A DNA stretch of 64,000 bases, taken from positions 506,680-570,679 of the forward strand of contig NZ_NMUQ01000001.1 of the NCBI RefSeq assembly GCF_002233675.1, read 5' to 3'. Each line of letters opens with the position of its first letter. The stretch's first letter is position 1. Below the pieces are notes generated by a model, which was not told the DNA's origin, did no database searches, and saw nothing but the letters and a program-made list of their open reading frames with translations. The translations under genes were made by a program, and so were the position numbers. Below, piece by piece: positions 54,616-63,359 of the stretch. This DNA is from Paenibacillus herberti (GTDB lineage: Bacteria; Bacillota; Bacilli; Paenibacillales; Paenibacillaceae).

Positions 54616-54658
54616 AGGTCGAAGGCTTCAGTAAATTGAAGCTTTCGACCTGTTTTTT
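54616..54658 (+). terminator. Intrinsic terminator of ylaK
   Basis: AGGTCGAAGGCTTCA (54616-54630) pairs with TGAAGCTTTCGACCT (54637-54651), one wobble, followed by GTTTTTT. Confidence 0.88.
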
Positions 54659-54740
54659 GCGAAGTCAAGGAAGACAAGTCCCGCTTATTTTGTTAGGATA
54701 AAGAAATAGAGAAGGGGAGCGTGAGCAAGGAGGGAAAGGC

Positions 54741-55964
54741 CTGGGACGTAAAAAATGGATGATTCTTCCTGGCATACTTGTCGCGTGGGCTCTGTTGCTG
54801 CTTGTGCAGGAAGGTCCTGCCCCGACGACTCTGCTGCCTAAGCCACCGGATGATAGCCCTGGAGGAACGGCGCAAAGTATGGAAGGGGAGAAAGATCGCC
54901 TTCCCGCACGTTTGTCTGTAAGCGTTATCGGAGACCAGGAACATTTTGAGCTGCTGAATGAGCTAAGTGAGGAGTGGGAGGGCAAACATCCTTCCTGGCA
55001 GGTGACTCTGAGTCAATCGATTTCCAGCGATGGAGGTCAAGACTTCGATGTTCGAATGGTGGAGAACAGCCGGGTCATTCCTTTGGCCTCGTCTGGTAAG
55101 CTCCTGCCTGCTGATGGTTTGGTCTCCTCGGGTAACGGCGAGGCGAACGAGTCGGGATTCAATTCGTTCGCGCGCGATCTGAGATGGAGGGGCTATTGGT
55201 GGGGAACGCAGGCTTTTGGGGATCCCGTGGTGCTCATATGGAGCCGGCAGCTGCTGGAAAAGGCAAAATTGCAGCATTGGCCTGTGGACTGGGCCGATAT
55301 GCAAAGGCTAATGGGGCTGTATCCCGAGCGCTCCGCTGTTACGGTCAGCCGACAGAACGGAGCTGAGGCTTTGGCTTGGCTGCAGTATTGGCATGGCAAG
55401 CAAGCTTCATCGGACCCAGCGCTGCTCCAAGCCGCATTGACACCAGGTGTGCAAGGGGCTGCGATGCTGTCTGTAACAGCAACTCCTGCGGAAGCGATGG
55501 AGCAGGTGAGGCAAGGCCGCAGCTTATCGGCGGTAGTGCCTTGGTCTTATTATTGGGAATCGGCGGATGTATTTGAGGCGGATTTGGCTTTCGTCTCTGC
55601 GGGCGGGTCAGCCTTGCGGAATGAATTCAGCTTCGTGATTTCCTCGGACACGGAATTCTCTGTAGCAGCCGGTTCCTGGATCGCAGCGGTTACGAGCAGC
55701 GAAGCGCAGGAGCGTCTCTACCGCGCCACAGGGAAGCTGCCGTCCGATCCTGGTCTGTATACGGAGGAATCCGTTACTGCAGGGGGCTCGCGCCCTCCCA
55801 CGGCCTGGAAGAAGCCTCTGTTCCAAGAGGATCATGCGGTTAAGGGCTTTACGCCAGAGCAAGCAGCAGCCTTTCAACCACTATGGCTGGCGTATTGGGC
55901 TTCCGGGGGCGGGATGAGCCCTCAGCAGCTTGCTGTTAGTTGGAACGAGCATCTAGAGGGCTGA
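54741..55964 (+). CDS. Extracellular solute-binding-like protein, probable CTG start
   Basis: About 407 aa with a membrane signal (GRKKWMILPGILVAWALLLL) and a periplasmic-type binding fold: RLSVSVIGDQEHFELLNELS, FGDPVVLIWSRQLLEKAKLQ and VPWSYYWESADVF resemble family 1 ABC sugar-binding proteins. It lacks the lipobox Cys these usually have, and no permease genes adjoin. The only ATG (54759) is 24 bases past AAGGAGGG and would remove the positive charges; CTG 54741 is 6 bases from it. It is probably not part of a complete transporter. Confidence 0.7.
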   Translation: MGRKKWMILPGILVAWALLLLVQEGPAPTTLLPKPPDDSPGGTAQSMEGEKDRLPARLSVSVIGDQEHFELLNELSEEWEGKHPSWQVTLSQSISSDGGQDFDVRMVENSRVIPLASSGKLLPADGLVSSGNGEANESGFNSFARDLRWRGYWWGTQAFGDPVVLIWSRQLLEKAKLQHWPVDWADMQRLMGLYPERSAVTVSRQNGAEALAWLQYWHGKQASSDPALLQAALTPGVQGAAMLSVTATPAEAMEQVRQGRSLSAVVPWSYYWESADVFEADLAFVSAGGSALRNEFSFVISSDTEFSVAAGSWIAAVTSSEAQERLYRATGKLPSDPGLYTEESVTAGGSRPPTAWKKPLFQEDHAVKGFTPEQAAAFQPLWLAYWASGGGMSPQQLAVSWNEHLEG

Positions 55965-55992
55965 TTTTCCTAGCTTTCGCCGCGTACAATTC

Positions 55993-56030
55993 AAAGAGGG
56001 TGACCCCGCAACCGTGGGGTCACCCTCTTT
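55993..56030. terminator. Bidirectional terminator, perfect 15-bp stem
   Basis: AAAGAGGGTGACCCC (55993-56007) is the reverse complement of 56016-56030. It separates two convergent genes. Confidence 0.85.
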
Positions 56031-56046
56031 GGCTTGATTTATTGAT

Positions 56047-57261
56047 TTAGAACGAGAGTTTAAAGATTAACACTAGCTTGCGGTTCTGTACATCGACGGA
56101 GTCGATTTTCAAGAAGGAGATGATTTTGCCTGGATAAAAGCCCAGATTGAAGGACTGCTCCAGCTCATCAATCGTCTCTTGCGGCAGCTTCAGACCATTG
56201 AAGCTAAGCTCGGAAATTCGGAAGCGGATGCCGTTTTTAGGCTCTTCCACGATTTCATACTTGCCTGACGCCTCCACGCGCAGGCCATCTTCGCTTCCTG
56301 CCGCCACGACTTTATCTTGCTCGAAGCGGAAGCTGAACCCGGCAAGAGAGGGATCCTGCTCTTGTAGGAACTGGTTCAGTGCCTCATCCGGCAGCGTGAG
56401 GGTGTAGCCGCTCTTATCGAGCTTCAAATAATTCGGGCGGTCCTTCAACCAATCCGGCAGCTTGTTCATCGCTTTGGAGAGAGCACGGAAGTAAGTTCTG
56501 AGCTTATCGCGGCCTTCTGATTCCCACAGCTGCTGCAGCTCGTTGATTTGGCCGCGAAGCTGCTCTGGATCGCTGCTTCCGTCTATCCCTTCCTCGAGCT
56601 GACTTTGCAATGTCTGCTGGCGAAGCCGCCGTGCGAGGAGCGTCTGCTCTATCTGGAGCAGAGCTGCCTGGTCCTTCTTCAGCACGGCATAACCGGAGCG
56701 GAGCTGCTGGGCGCGACTACGGTAGTCGGTAATCGCTTGGCGGTCGCCCCGTGCCATTAGATCGATTAGATCAAGGGCGCGGAGCAGATCGCTCAGGCTG
56801 CGAGTATGGAACAAAGCTCCCAGCGTTCGCTCCTGCTTGCCCATAAAATAATCGGATAGGGCGGCTCCAGCTCTGCTTTTGCGCTTCTCAAGCAGTAATT
56901 CCTGCTCCGCGAGCTGTTCCCGGGAAGAGGACAGCTGTTTTTGAAGATCGTCTTTACGAGTTTGGACCCGTGTTAGCTCCTGGTTGATCTCAAGGATGCT
57001 GAGGCTCTTTTCCAGGAGCTGCTGGTCTGGGTCCGATGCTGCCGGATCGGTAGCTACATTTGATTGTGCTGATTCTCCAGCTTCCGAAGGCTCTGCAGCT
57101 TGTGTAGTTTCCATAACTTGTGCAGATTCTCCAGCTCCCACTGGCTCCGCCCAGGCCAGACCGATTGTTGCAGAATTATGAGGACTGCCGGGCGGATAAG
57201 GCAACAATAGAAGGAGAGAGACAAGCGCTGCCAGCATCCGGCCGGGAAATGTAGTCGGCAT
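56047..57261 (-). CDS. Secreted PcsB/CwlO-like coiled-coil protein without catalytic domain
   Basis: 404-aa exported protein. A signal peptide (MLAALVSLLLLLPYPPGSPH) leads to a Glu/Ala-rich linker, then a long coiled coil (ELTRVQTRKDDLQKQLSSSR) with LGALFHTRSLSDLLRALDLI, the pattern of the regulatory N-terminal domain of PcsB/CwlO peptidoglycan hydrolases. Instead of a CHAP or NlpC/P60 domain, the C-terminus is a beta-rich region (EASGKYEIVEEPKNGIRFRI). Start at 57261 follows GGGAGGAG. It may modulate wall enzymes; function unproven. Confidence 0.75.
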   Translation of the reverse strand: MPTTFPGRMLAALVSLLLLLPYPPGSPHNSATIGLAWAEPVGAGESAQVMETTQAAEPSEAGESAQSNVATDPAASDPDQQLLEKSLSILEINQELTRVQTRKDDLQKQLSSSREQLAEQELLLEKRKSRAGAALSDYFMGKQERTLGALFHTRSLSDLLRALDLIDLMARGDRQAITDYRSRAQQLRSGYAVLKKDQAALLQIEQTLLARRLRQQTLQSQLEEGIDGSSDPEQLRGQINELQQLWESEGRDKLRTYFRALSKAMNKLPDWLKDRPNYLKLDKSGYTLTLPDEALNQFLQEQDPSLAGFSFRFEQDKVVAAGSEDGLRVEASGKYEIVEEPKNGIRFRISELSFNGLKLPQETIDELEQSFNLGFYPGKIISFLKIDSVDVQNRKLVLIFKLSF

Positions 57262-57332
57262 TGGTTGTGTAGGCTCCTCCCTTCTTGTCCGGTTGTCTTT
57301 TACCCTATGCCGCCCGAACGTCCGGAATGCAA

Positions 57333-57362
57333 ACAACCGCCGGGCAGTTGCCCGACGGTTGT
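57333..57362 (-). terminator. Intrinsic terminator of the DUF2626 gene
   Basis: The arms 57333-57346 and 57349-57362 pair with one wobble; on the minus strand the hairpin ACAACCGTCGGGCA...TGCCCGGCGGTTGT is followed by a short TT. Confidence 0.65.
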
Positions 57363-57405
57363 TGTGCTTCTTCTTAACTTGTACCCGCTATCGCGGCCCG
57401 ATGTC

Positions 57406-57642
57406 TTAGAAAGGAACGTCCATCTCGAAGATGGTCCAATAACTGAAGCCCAGGAACGTCAAGATCATGTAAGCCCAGAACATCAGTATGTACGTACGTT
57501 CGGTAAAGTTCAGGTAGCCTAAGAAGAAAAAGGCAACAGCCTGGAAGAAAAACAGCAGCGAGAACTCGGTCATATGCCCTGCAAAAGCCATGAGGGCGAT
57601 TACAAGACACCAGAAGCCGAGTACGCGAAACATGCGAGCCAT
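57406..57642 (-). CDS. DUF2626 family small membrane protein
   Basis: 78-aa protein with three hydrophobic helices; the sequence MARMFRVLGFWCLVIALMAF and ERTYILMFWAYMILTFLGFS fits DUF2626 (B. subtilis YqgY). AGAGGGGG precedes the ATG. Function is unknown. Confidence 0.85.
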   Translation of the reverse strand: MARMFRVLGFWCLVIALMAFAGHMTEFSLLFFFQAVAFFFLGYLNFTERTYILMFWAYMILTFLGFSYWTIFEMDVPF

Positions 57643-57797
57643 GAAACGAATCCCCCTCTCACTCTGACTGATGTATGCTAAAGAACATTATAGCGTTTCG
57701 GTCAAATACTGTAAACCGCTTTCCTGGGACAAGCGCTCTAAAATTAAGCTTTGGTCGAGCCTATGCTCTTATCCTTGCCCATCGATTAACGCAATAT

Positions 57798-57827
57798 GTA
57801 TGAGCCATGAGAAAAATGGATATACAT
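57798..57827 (+). promoter_or_regulatory. Candidate sigma-F promoter of rsfA
   Basis: GTATG (57798-57802), 15-bp spacer, GGATATACAT (57818-57827) resembles the sigma-F consensus GyATA-N15-GGnrAnAnTw with a few mismatches. RsfA itself is a forespore regulator. Confidence 0.35.
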
Positions 57828-57909
57828 TTTAGTATCAATAGATTCTATGAACTCCTGGGAGGGCATAGAGTGGAAGAAAGCGCGTTTACGTTAGGAGGTT
57901 GTAGCAAGC

Positions 57910-58554
57910 ATGACAGCAGTCAGGCAAGATGCATGGAGCCCGGACGATGATTTGATTCTCGCCGAGGTGACACTAAGACATATTCGTGAAGGTGGAACGC
58001 AGCTCGGGGCCTTTGAAGAGGTAGGCGAGCGGATTGCTCGCACATCGGCAGCTTGTGGTTTTCGTTGGAACAGTTGCGTACGTAAGCGTTACGAAGAAGC
58101 GATTCAACTAGCCAAGCAACAAAGGCAGAAGCGGAATTACCTGAAGAAGCAGACGAATGTCGCTTCCCACATCTCCGCGGTTGCTGAACAGGAAACGGAT
58201 TCGCTGAAGTACCAGGATCAAGGATTCGTCGAGGACGCAATTGCGATCGAGGCCGTTATCCGCTATCTGAAGCAGTGGAAAACCGTATACAGCGACTTAC
58301 AGCGTCAGATCAGTCGTTTGGAAAAAGAGCTGAAGCTGCGCGAAGATGAGCTTTACGGGCTGCGGCAGATGAACGACAAGTTATCCCGCGAAGCGAGCCA
58401 TGCTCAGCTGGACTACCAGTCCGTGAATGACGATTACAAGATGCTCATTCAGATTATGGATCGGGCGAGAAGGCTTACCGTACTGAACGAGGAAGAGGAG
58501 CTCAGGCCCCGCTTCAAAATGGATGCGAACGGCAATCTAGAGCGCATCGAGTAG
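57910..58554 (+). CDS. RsfA/YlbO family prespore transcription regulator
   Basis: 214-aa DNA-binding protein. The N-terminal Myb/SANT-like domain (RQDAWSPDDDLILAEVTLRH, GFRWNSCVRKRYEEAIQLAK) is followed by a basic linker and a C-terminal leucine-rich coiled coil (LQRQISRLEKELKLREDELY). RsfA tunes sigma-F regulon genes in the forespore. GGAGGTTG precedes the ATG. It stands before panE, the same context as ylbO in B. subtilis. Confidence 0.93.
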   Translation: MTAVRQDAWSPDDDLILAEVTLRHIREGGTQLGAFEEVGERIARTSAACGFRWNSCVRKRYEEAIQLAKQQRQKRNYLKKQTNVASHISAVAEQETDSLKYQDQGFVEDAIAIEAVIRYLKQWKTVYSDLQRQISRLEKELKLREDELYGLRQMNDKLSREASHAQLDYQSVNDDYKMLIQIMDRARRLTVLNEEEELRPRFKMDANGNLERIE

Positions 58555-58607
58555 AAAAAAACAGCAGCATGACCGCCTGAGGTGAAGGCGCATGCTGCTG
58601 TTTTTTT
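58555..58607. terminator. Bidirectional terminator between rsfA and panE
   Basis: AAAAAAACAGCAGCATG (58555-58571) is the exact reverse complement of 58591-58607, with a 19-base loop that has its own short CGCCT/AGGCG stem. Confidence 0.9.
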
Positions 58608-58668
58608 ATGCGCTGTGTCCGTATATGCGCAACATCTGGTACAATGCCACCATAAAGGAGGAGAAGCG

Positions 58669-59664
58669 ATGAAGGTGAACTTTATCGGCGGCGGCGCAAT
58701 TGGCATGCTGTATGGCGCCATGCTGTCCCTTGGCGGGACGCAGGTTAAGATGCTGACGCGCACGAGGCAGCAGGCGGCAAAGCTCGCCAAGGATGGAATC
58801 CGGCTTCTCAGCGCGGAAGGGGAACAGATGGCTCTCGTTGAAGCCACTTCCATGGAGGAAGCGGCGAAGCCGGCTCTGGAACGACTTAGGGAGCACAGGG
58901 CACAATGGTTCATTCTGACCGTGAAACAGACCGCTCTTGATGAGCAGCTGCTTCGTCAGCTTGCAGTGCTGCTTCGCCCTGGTGACAGCCTGCTATGCCT
59001 GCAGAACGGGATTGGCCATTTGGAGCGGCTAGCCGCTGCGCTGCCGGGAGTGCGGCTGTATGCGGGCGTCACCAGCGAAGGAGCGCGGCGCGAGGACATC
59101 GGCACGGTGTCGCATACCGGGCGAGGTGAGCTGTATTATGGTCCGGCGCCGGTCACTGCAGGAGCGGCGCGTCAGGAGGGTCCCTTTGACACAGAGCCCG
59201 GGCAGAAGGAGGATCCGTTGCTGGAGAGATGGCAGCAGTGCGTGAGCGATGCAGGAATTCCGGCTTTTCTGTCGAATGACATGAGAAATCGCATTTACCA
59301 TAAATTGCTACTGAATGCTGTTATCAATCCACTTACGGCGATCTACGGCATCCGCAACGGCGAGCTTCCGCAGCATTCTCAAGGCAGAGTGTTAATGGAA
59401 GCGCTGCATGGCGAGAACGAGGCGATTCTCGTGCGGGCCGGGATGGAAGCGACCGGTGGGGAGTGGGACAGGCTGCTCGACGTATGCCGTAAGACGGCCC
59501 TCAATACATCTTCGATGTTGGCGGACGTTCAGGCCGGCCGGAAGACGGAGATCGGCAGCATCAATAGAGCAGTGGCCGGACTGGCCAGGCAGCTTGGCAT
59601 GGAAGCTCCTTTAAATGAGGCTGTTGCCGAGATGGTGAATGCGCTTGAACCCTTGAACGGCTAG
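58669..59664 (+). CDS. panE: 2-dehydropantoate 2-reductase
   Basis: 331-aa NADPH enzyme converting ketopantoate to pantoate for coenzyme A. The Rossmann motif GGGAIGMLYGAML (GxGxxG) is at the N-terminus. LQNGIGHLE, the catalytic Lys in RIYHKLLLNAVINPLTAI and the C-terminal ALNTSSMLADVQAGRKTEI match the family. ATG 58669 lies after AAAGGAGGAG. An upstream in-frame start would run into the terminator. A short insertion (QEGPFDTEPGQKEDPLL) is seen in the middle. Confidence 0.94.
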   Translation: MKVNFIGGGAIGMLYGAMLSLGGTQVKMLTRTRQQAAKLAKDGIRLLSAEGEQMALVEATSMEEAAKPALERLREHRAQWFILTVKQTALDEQLLRQLAVLLRPGDSLLCLQNGIGHLERLAAALPGVRLYAGVTSEGARREDIGTVSHTGRGELYYGPAPVTAGAARQEGPFDTEPGQKEDPLLERWQQCVSDAGIPAFLSNDMRNRIYHKLLLNAVINPLTAIYGIRNGELPQHSQGRVLMEALHGENEAILVRAGMEATGGEWDRLLDVCRKTALNTSSMLADVQAGRKTEIGSINRAVAGLARQLGMEAPLNEAVAEMVNALEPLNG

Positions 59665-59681
59665 AGAGGGCGGGTGTAGCG

Positions 59682-60074
59682 ATGGTCCTTTGGGAAAGCT
59701 TAAAAACTGTATATGCGTTGCTGGCGGTAATTCCCTTCGTGCCCTTTGCGGCTGTGTACGGGATTAGCAAGCTGGTAACAGGCGACGCCAAAAAAGCATT
59801 TCGCCATGCAATGGACGTAACGACGCTGCTGCTGATCGGCATCGTAGCAGTGCTGTTCAACCGGATATTCACCAATTCCTTCGGCTTATACGGCATCTTG
59901 CTCTTGATGCTGCTCGGAGGCGGATTCATCGGTAACCTTCAATACCGCAAGCGCGGCAAGGTCGAGACTGTCAAAATAATTCGGGCCGTGTGGCGGGCGG
60001 GCTTTTTCATTATGGGCCTTATGTATGTCGTACTCATGGCTACCAGCATTACTCAGCATATTTTCCGACTATAG
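59682..60074 (+). CDS. DUF3397 family membrane protein
   Basis: 130-aa protein with four hydrophobic helices and the FVPFAAVYGISKLVTGDAKK loop, which I associate with DUF3397. It sits between panE and bshC. GAGGGCGGG precedes the ATG. Function is unknown. Confidence 0.82.
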   Translation: MVLWESLKTVYALLAVIPFVPFAAVYGISKLVTGDAKKAFRHAMDVTTLLLIGIVAVLFNRIFTNSFGLYGILLLMLLGGGFIGNLQYRKRGKVETVKIIRAVWRAGFFIMGLMYVVLMATSITQHIFRL

Positions 60075-60156
60075 CCGGATTTAGAGCAGGCGGGAAAGAC
60101 TTACTGCTTGCTCATTCCCCATCCGGAATCTATCTGTTATAATTTTAGTTACGGTT

Positions 60157-60185
60157 TTGACGGTCGTTCCGTCATTGTGTACAAT
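60157..60185 (+). promoter_or_regulatory. Sigma-A promoter of bshC
   Basis: TTGACG (60157-60162), 17-bp spacer, TACAAT (60180-60185). The predicted start near 60192 rules out translation starts upstream of it. Confidence 0.75.
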
Positions 60186-60231
60186 CGTAGCGATAGATGG
60201 AATGGTTGCGGGGAGGTTGTCGACTTCACTC

Positions 60232-61881
60232 ATGCTAATAAATAAATTGGATCTGCCTTTTGGGCAGCCTCTTGCTGATACGTACATAGAACGTAAAAAT
60301 CCCGCTTTGGAACAGCTTTTCGGGTATCATCCCAGCGTAGCGGAGCATTGGCAGCGGCGGCTTATATATTTAAAAGACTCTGCTGTCAACAGAGCGGACA
60401 GCCGGAAGGGGGCGGAGGCGCTGCGCTCGTTCCAAGAGCGCTTCGGCCTATCCGCTGCTGCTGAGCGTAATTTGCAGTTGCTTGCGGATGGCGCACCGGT
60501 CATAGTGGGCGGACAGCAGGCCGTTCTCTGGACAGGACCGCTGATGATCCTGTACAAAGCGGTAACGATTATTCAGGCTGCTGCAACGGCTTCCCGTGAG
60601 CTGGGGGTACCGGTTGTTCCCGTGTTCTGGATTGCCGGCGAGGATCATGACTGGGCGGAGGCGAGCGTCACCTCATTACCGTCTGCCGGTCCAAAACCGG
60701 AGCTGGCGCGGTTGAGCGTCGCTCGGCCAGTTGGGCCGGCGACATCAGTCAGCCGTACTGTACTGGGGCCGGAAGCAGTTGAGAACGCCATCGCGGAGCT
60801 CGAAGCAGCACTGGCTGACAGTCCGCACAAACATGAGCTGCTGAAGGAGCTCCGCGAGGCTGCTACCGGCTGCAATACGCTGACGGAGCTGTTCGCTGCT
60901 ATGTTATCCCGTCTGTTCGCGGATAGTGGTCTGCTGCTGGCGGAAGCGGATAATCCGCATCTCCGCATAGTGGAGGGGCCAATGTTCAAGCGGATCATCG
61001 AGTCCTCGGAGGAGCTGTCCCAGGCCTATACCCGGTCTACTCGCCGGGTGGAGGAGCTCGGTTATAAGCCGCAAGTGGAAGTTGATGAGGACGGAGCAAA
61101 TCTGTTCCTGTTCGCCGAGGGACCGAGAGTGGGGGAGCGGCTCCTGCTGCAGCGCAGCGGTGAGCGGTTCCGCGATCGCAGAGGACTCGTTTCGCTTAGT
61201 AAGCAGGAATTGCTTGAGCTGGCGGACTCCAGCCCCGAGCGGCTTAGCAATAATGTGCTGACCCGGCCGCTCATGCAGGATTATCTTTTCCCGGTGTTGT
61301 CTACGGTGCTGGGACCTGGCGAGATTGCCTACTGGGCGCAGACTGAAGAGGCGTTCCGGACACTCGGGATGGAAATGCCGATCATTACGCCTCGTCTTAG
61401 CTTCACGCTGCTTGAACCCCATGCCGATAAAGCCATGAAAGAGTTCTCGCTGTCGCTCCATCAGGTATTGCAAGGCTTGGACGGATGCAGGCAGGAGTTT
61501 CTGGACCGCCAAGGAGCGGCTGTTATCTGCGGAGTTTTCGAGGATGCGCTTGCTGCTATGGGGGAGGCCTATCAACCGGCATTGCTGCTGGCGACAGACC
61601 AGGAACGGGGCCTTGAGGAGCTCGGTCGGACTAATTGGGAGCGCATCGCCCGCGAAGCGGAATACCTTAAGGTCAAGGCGCTCCAAGCACTGGAGACGCG
61701 GGAGCGGACGATGCTGGACCGGATCGCTGCGCTGGAGCTGTCGGTTGCCCCGGAAGGCAGACCGCAGGAGCGGATGCTTTCTTCGATTTACTTTTTGAAT
61801 CGGTACGGACGGGGCTGGCTAGACCGGCTGCAGCTGGAGCAATACGAACCTTGCGGCGGGCATAAGCTAGTTAGGTTATAA
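60232..61881 (+). CDS. bshC: Putative cysteine ligase BshC (bacillithiol biosynthesis)
   Basis: About 549 aa. BshC adds cysteine to GlcN-malate in the last step of bacillithiol, the thiol buffer of Bacillales. A core with VGGQQAVLWTGPLMILYKAV, VPVFWIAGEDHDWAEA and the C-terminal coiled coil ending EQYEPCGGHKLVRL is family-typical. Of possible starts, ATG 60232 is downstream of the promoter and 15 bases after GGGGAGG; ATG 60202 would lack an SD. In B. subtilis mraZ follows; here ahcY does. Confidence 0.92.
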   Translation: MLINKLDLPFGQPLADTYIERKNPALEQLFGYHPSVAEHWQRRLIYLKDSAVNRADSRKGAEALRSFQERFGLSAAAERNLQLLADGAPVIVGGQQAVLWTGPLMILYKAVTIIQAAATASRELGVPVVPVFWIAGEDHDWAEASVTSLPSAGPKPELARLSVARPVGPATSVSRTVLGPEAVENAIAELEAALADSPHKHELLKELREAATGCNTLTELFAAMLSRLFADSGLLLAEADNPHLRIVEGPMFKRIIESSEELSQAYTRSTRRVEELGYKPQVEVDEDGANLFLFAEGPRVGERLLLQRSGERFRDRRGLVSLSKQELLELADSSPERLSNNVLTRPLMQDYLFPVLSTVLGPGEIAYWAQTEEAFRTLGMEMPIITPRLSFTLLEPHADKAMKEFSLSLHQVLQGLDGCRQEFLDRQGAAVICGVFEDALAAMGEAYQPALLLATDQERGLEELGRTNWERIAREAEYLKVKALQALETRERTMLDRIAALELSVAPEGRPQERMLSSIYFLNRYGRGWLDRLQLEQYEPCGGHKLVRL

Positions 61882-61941
61882 TTTGGCATGATACCCGCCA
61901 TTGTGATATAGCAGAGTCAATACAAGAAATGAGGCAGAATA

Positions 61942-63207
61942 ATGAGCGTAAATTCAAAGGAAACAAGCATCGTAGCGGATATGAGCCTGGCACCGGAAGG
62001 CCGTCTTAAAATTGAATGGGTACAGGCGCATATGCCGGTACTGAACCAGATCCGTGAGCAGTTCGAAAAGGAGCAGCCTTTCAAGGGACTGAAAGTGTCT
62101 ATCTGCCTTCATCTGGAAGCGAAGACGGCTTATCTAGCCAAGGTTGTGCAGGCCGGCGGTGCAGAAGTGACGATTACCGGCAGCAACCCGCTGTCCACAC
62201 AGGATGATGTTTGCGCTGCGCTTGTTGAGGACGGGATTACCGTTTTTGCTAAGTACAATCCTGATCCGAAGGAATTCAAAGAGCTGATGGTGCGCGCCCT
62301 GGAGTGCAAACCTGATCTGATCATTGATGACGGCGGGGATTTTGCGACGATTCTTCACTCCGAGCGCCCTGACTTGATGGAAAATCTGCGCGGCGGCGCC
62401 GAGGAAACAACAACGGGCATTATCAAGCTGAAGGCGCTGCATAAGGAAGGCATGCTGAAGTTCCCCATGGTTGCAGTTAACGACGCTTACTGCAAACATT
62501 TGTTCGACAACCGTTATGGTACCGGACAATCGGCATGGGACGGTCTGATTCGCACGACGAATCTCGTCGTATCGGGCAAAACCGTCGTTGTTGTTGGTTA
62601 CGGCTGGTGCGGCAAAGGGGTTGCGATGCGGGCGAAGGGTCTCGGCGCTAATGTCATTGTTACCGAAGTGGATGCAATCAAGGCTGTAGAGGCTTATATG
62701 GATGGCTTCCAGGTGATGCCGATGCTGGAGGCAGCGAAGCTTGGCGATATGTTCATCACGGTGACGGGCAACAAGTATGTCATCAACGGCGAGCATTACC
62801 CTGTTATGAAAAATGGAGCGATCCTGGCGAACGCGGGTCACTTCGACGTTGAGTTCAGTAAACCAGATCTTGCTGAGCTGACAAAAGAGATCCGCACGGT
62901 GCGCAAAAACATCGAGGAATACAAGCTGCATGACGGACGCAGCATCTACGTGCTTGCAGAGGGCCGACTCGTCAATCTCGCAGCAGGCGACGGACATCCG
63001 GCCGAGATCATGGACATGACGTTTGCGCTGCAGGCCGTAGGCCTCAAGTACGTCAATGATAACTATGAAGAGCTTGGAGCGGGCGTCATCAGCGTGCCGT
63101 ACGAGCTTGACGAATACGTGGCGCGTACTAAGCTGGAGGCGCTCGGCATTGGCATCGACTCGCTGACTAAGGAGCAAGTCCTTTACTTGGATAGCTGGTC
63201 TTCGTAA
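61942..63207 (+). CDS. ahcY: S-adenosylhomocysteine hydrolase
   Basis: 421-aa NAD-dependent enzyme that splits SAH to adenosine and homocysteine. Substrate motifs NPLSTQDDVCAAL and DDGGDFATIL, EETTTGIIKL, the NAD-binding GYGWCGKGVAMRAKGLGA and NAGHFDVEF are all present. It is the short form (about 420 aa, as in Thermotoga and archaea) without the 40-residue insert of eukaryotic enzymes. GAGGCAG is a weak SD. Most Bacillus use Pfs/LuxS instead, so this route is notable. Confidence 0.95.
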   Translation: MSVNSKETSIVADMSLAPEGRLKIEWVQAHMPVLNQIREQFEKEQPFKGLKVSICLHLEAKTAYLAKVVQAGGAEVTITGSNPLSTQDDVCAALVEDGITVFAKYNPDPKEFKELMVRALECKPDLIIDDGGDFATILHSERPDLMENLRGGAEETTTGIIKLKALHKEGMLKFPMVAVNDAYCKHLFDNRYGTGQSAWDGLIRTTNLVVSGKTVVVVGYGWCGKGVAMRAKGLGANVIVTEVDAIKAVEAYMDGFQVMPMLEAAKLGDMFITVTGNKYVINGEHYPVMKNGAILANAGHFDVEFSKPDLAELTKEIRTVRKNIEEYKLHDGRSIYVLAEGRLVNLAAGDGHPAEIMDMTFALQAVGLKYVNDNYEELGAGVISVPYELDEYVARTKLEALGIGIDSLTKEQVLYLDSWSS

Positions 63208-63298
63208 GACGAAGGCCCGGCCGTATGGGGTGGGGTTCGGCTTCTGATCTGTGAAAGATCGAGACAAGGCAGTCCTATACAAGCTTACGGGAAACAGA

Positions 63299-63336
63299 GC
63301 AGAGCAAGGCGAGAAATCGCCATTGCTCTGCTTTTT
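63299..63336 (+). terminator. Intrinsic terminator of ahcY
   Basis: GCAGAGCAA-GGCGA (63299-63312), GAAA tetraloop, TCGCC-A-TTGCTCTGC (63317-63331), then five T. Confidence 0.9.
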
Positions 63337-63359
63337 AAACATATAACATAGGAGGATAC

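Noticed and set aside
54741-55964. Complete ABC sugar transporter locus
   Set aside because: Only a binding-protein-like gene is present; no permease or ATPase gene adjoins it.
61882-61941. SAH riboswitch upstream of ahcY
   Set aside because: The 60-bp gap is too short and holds no paired, conserved SAH-riboswitch core.
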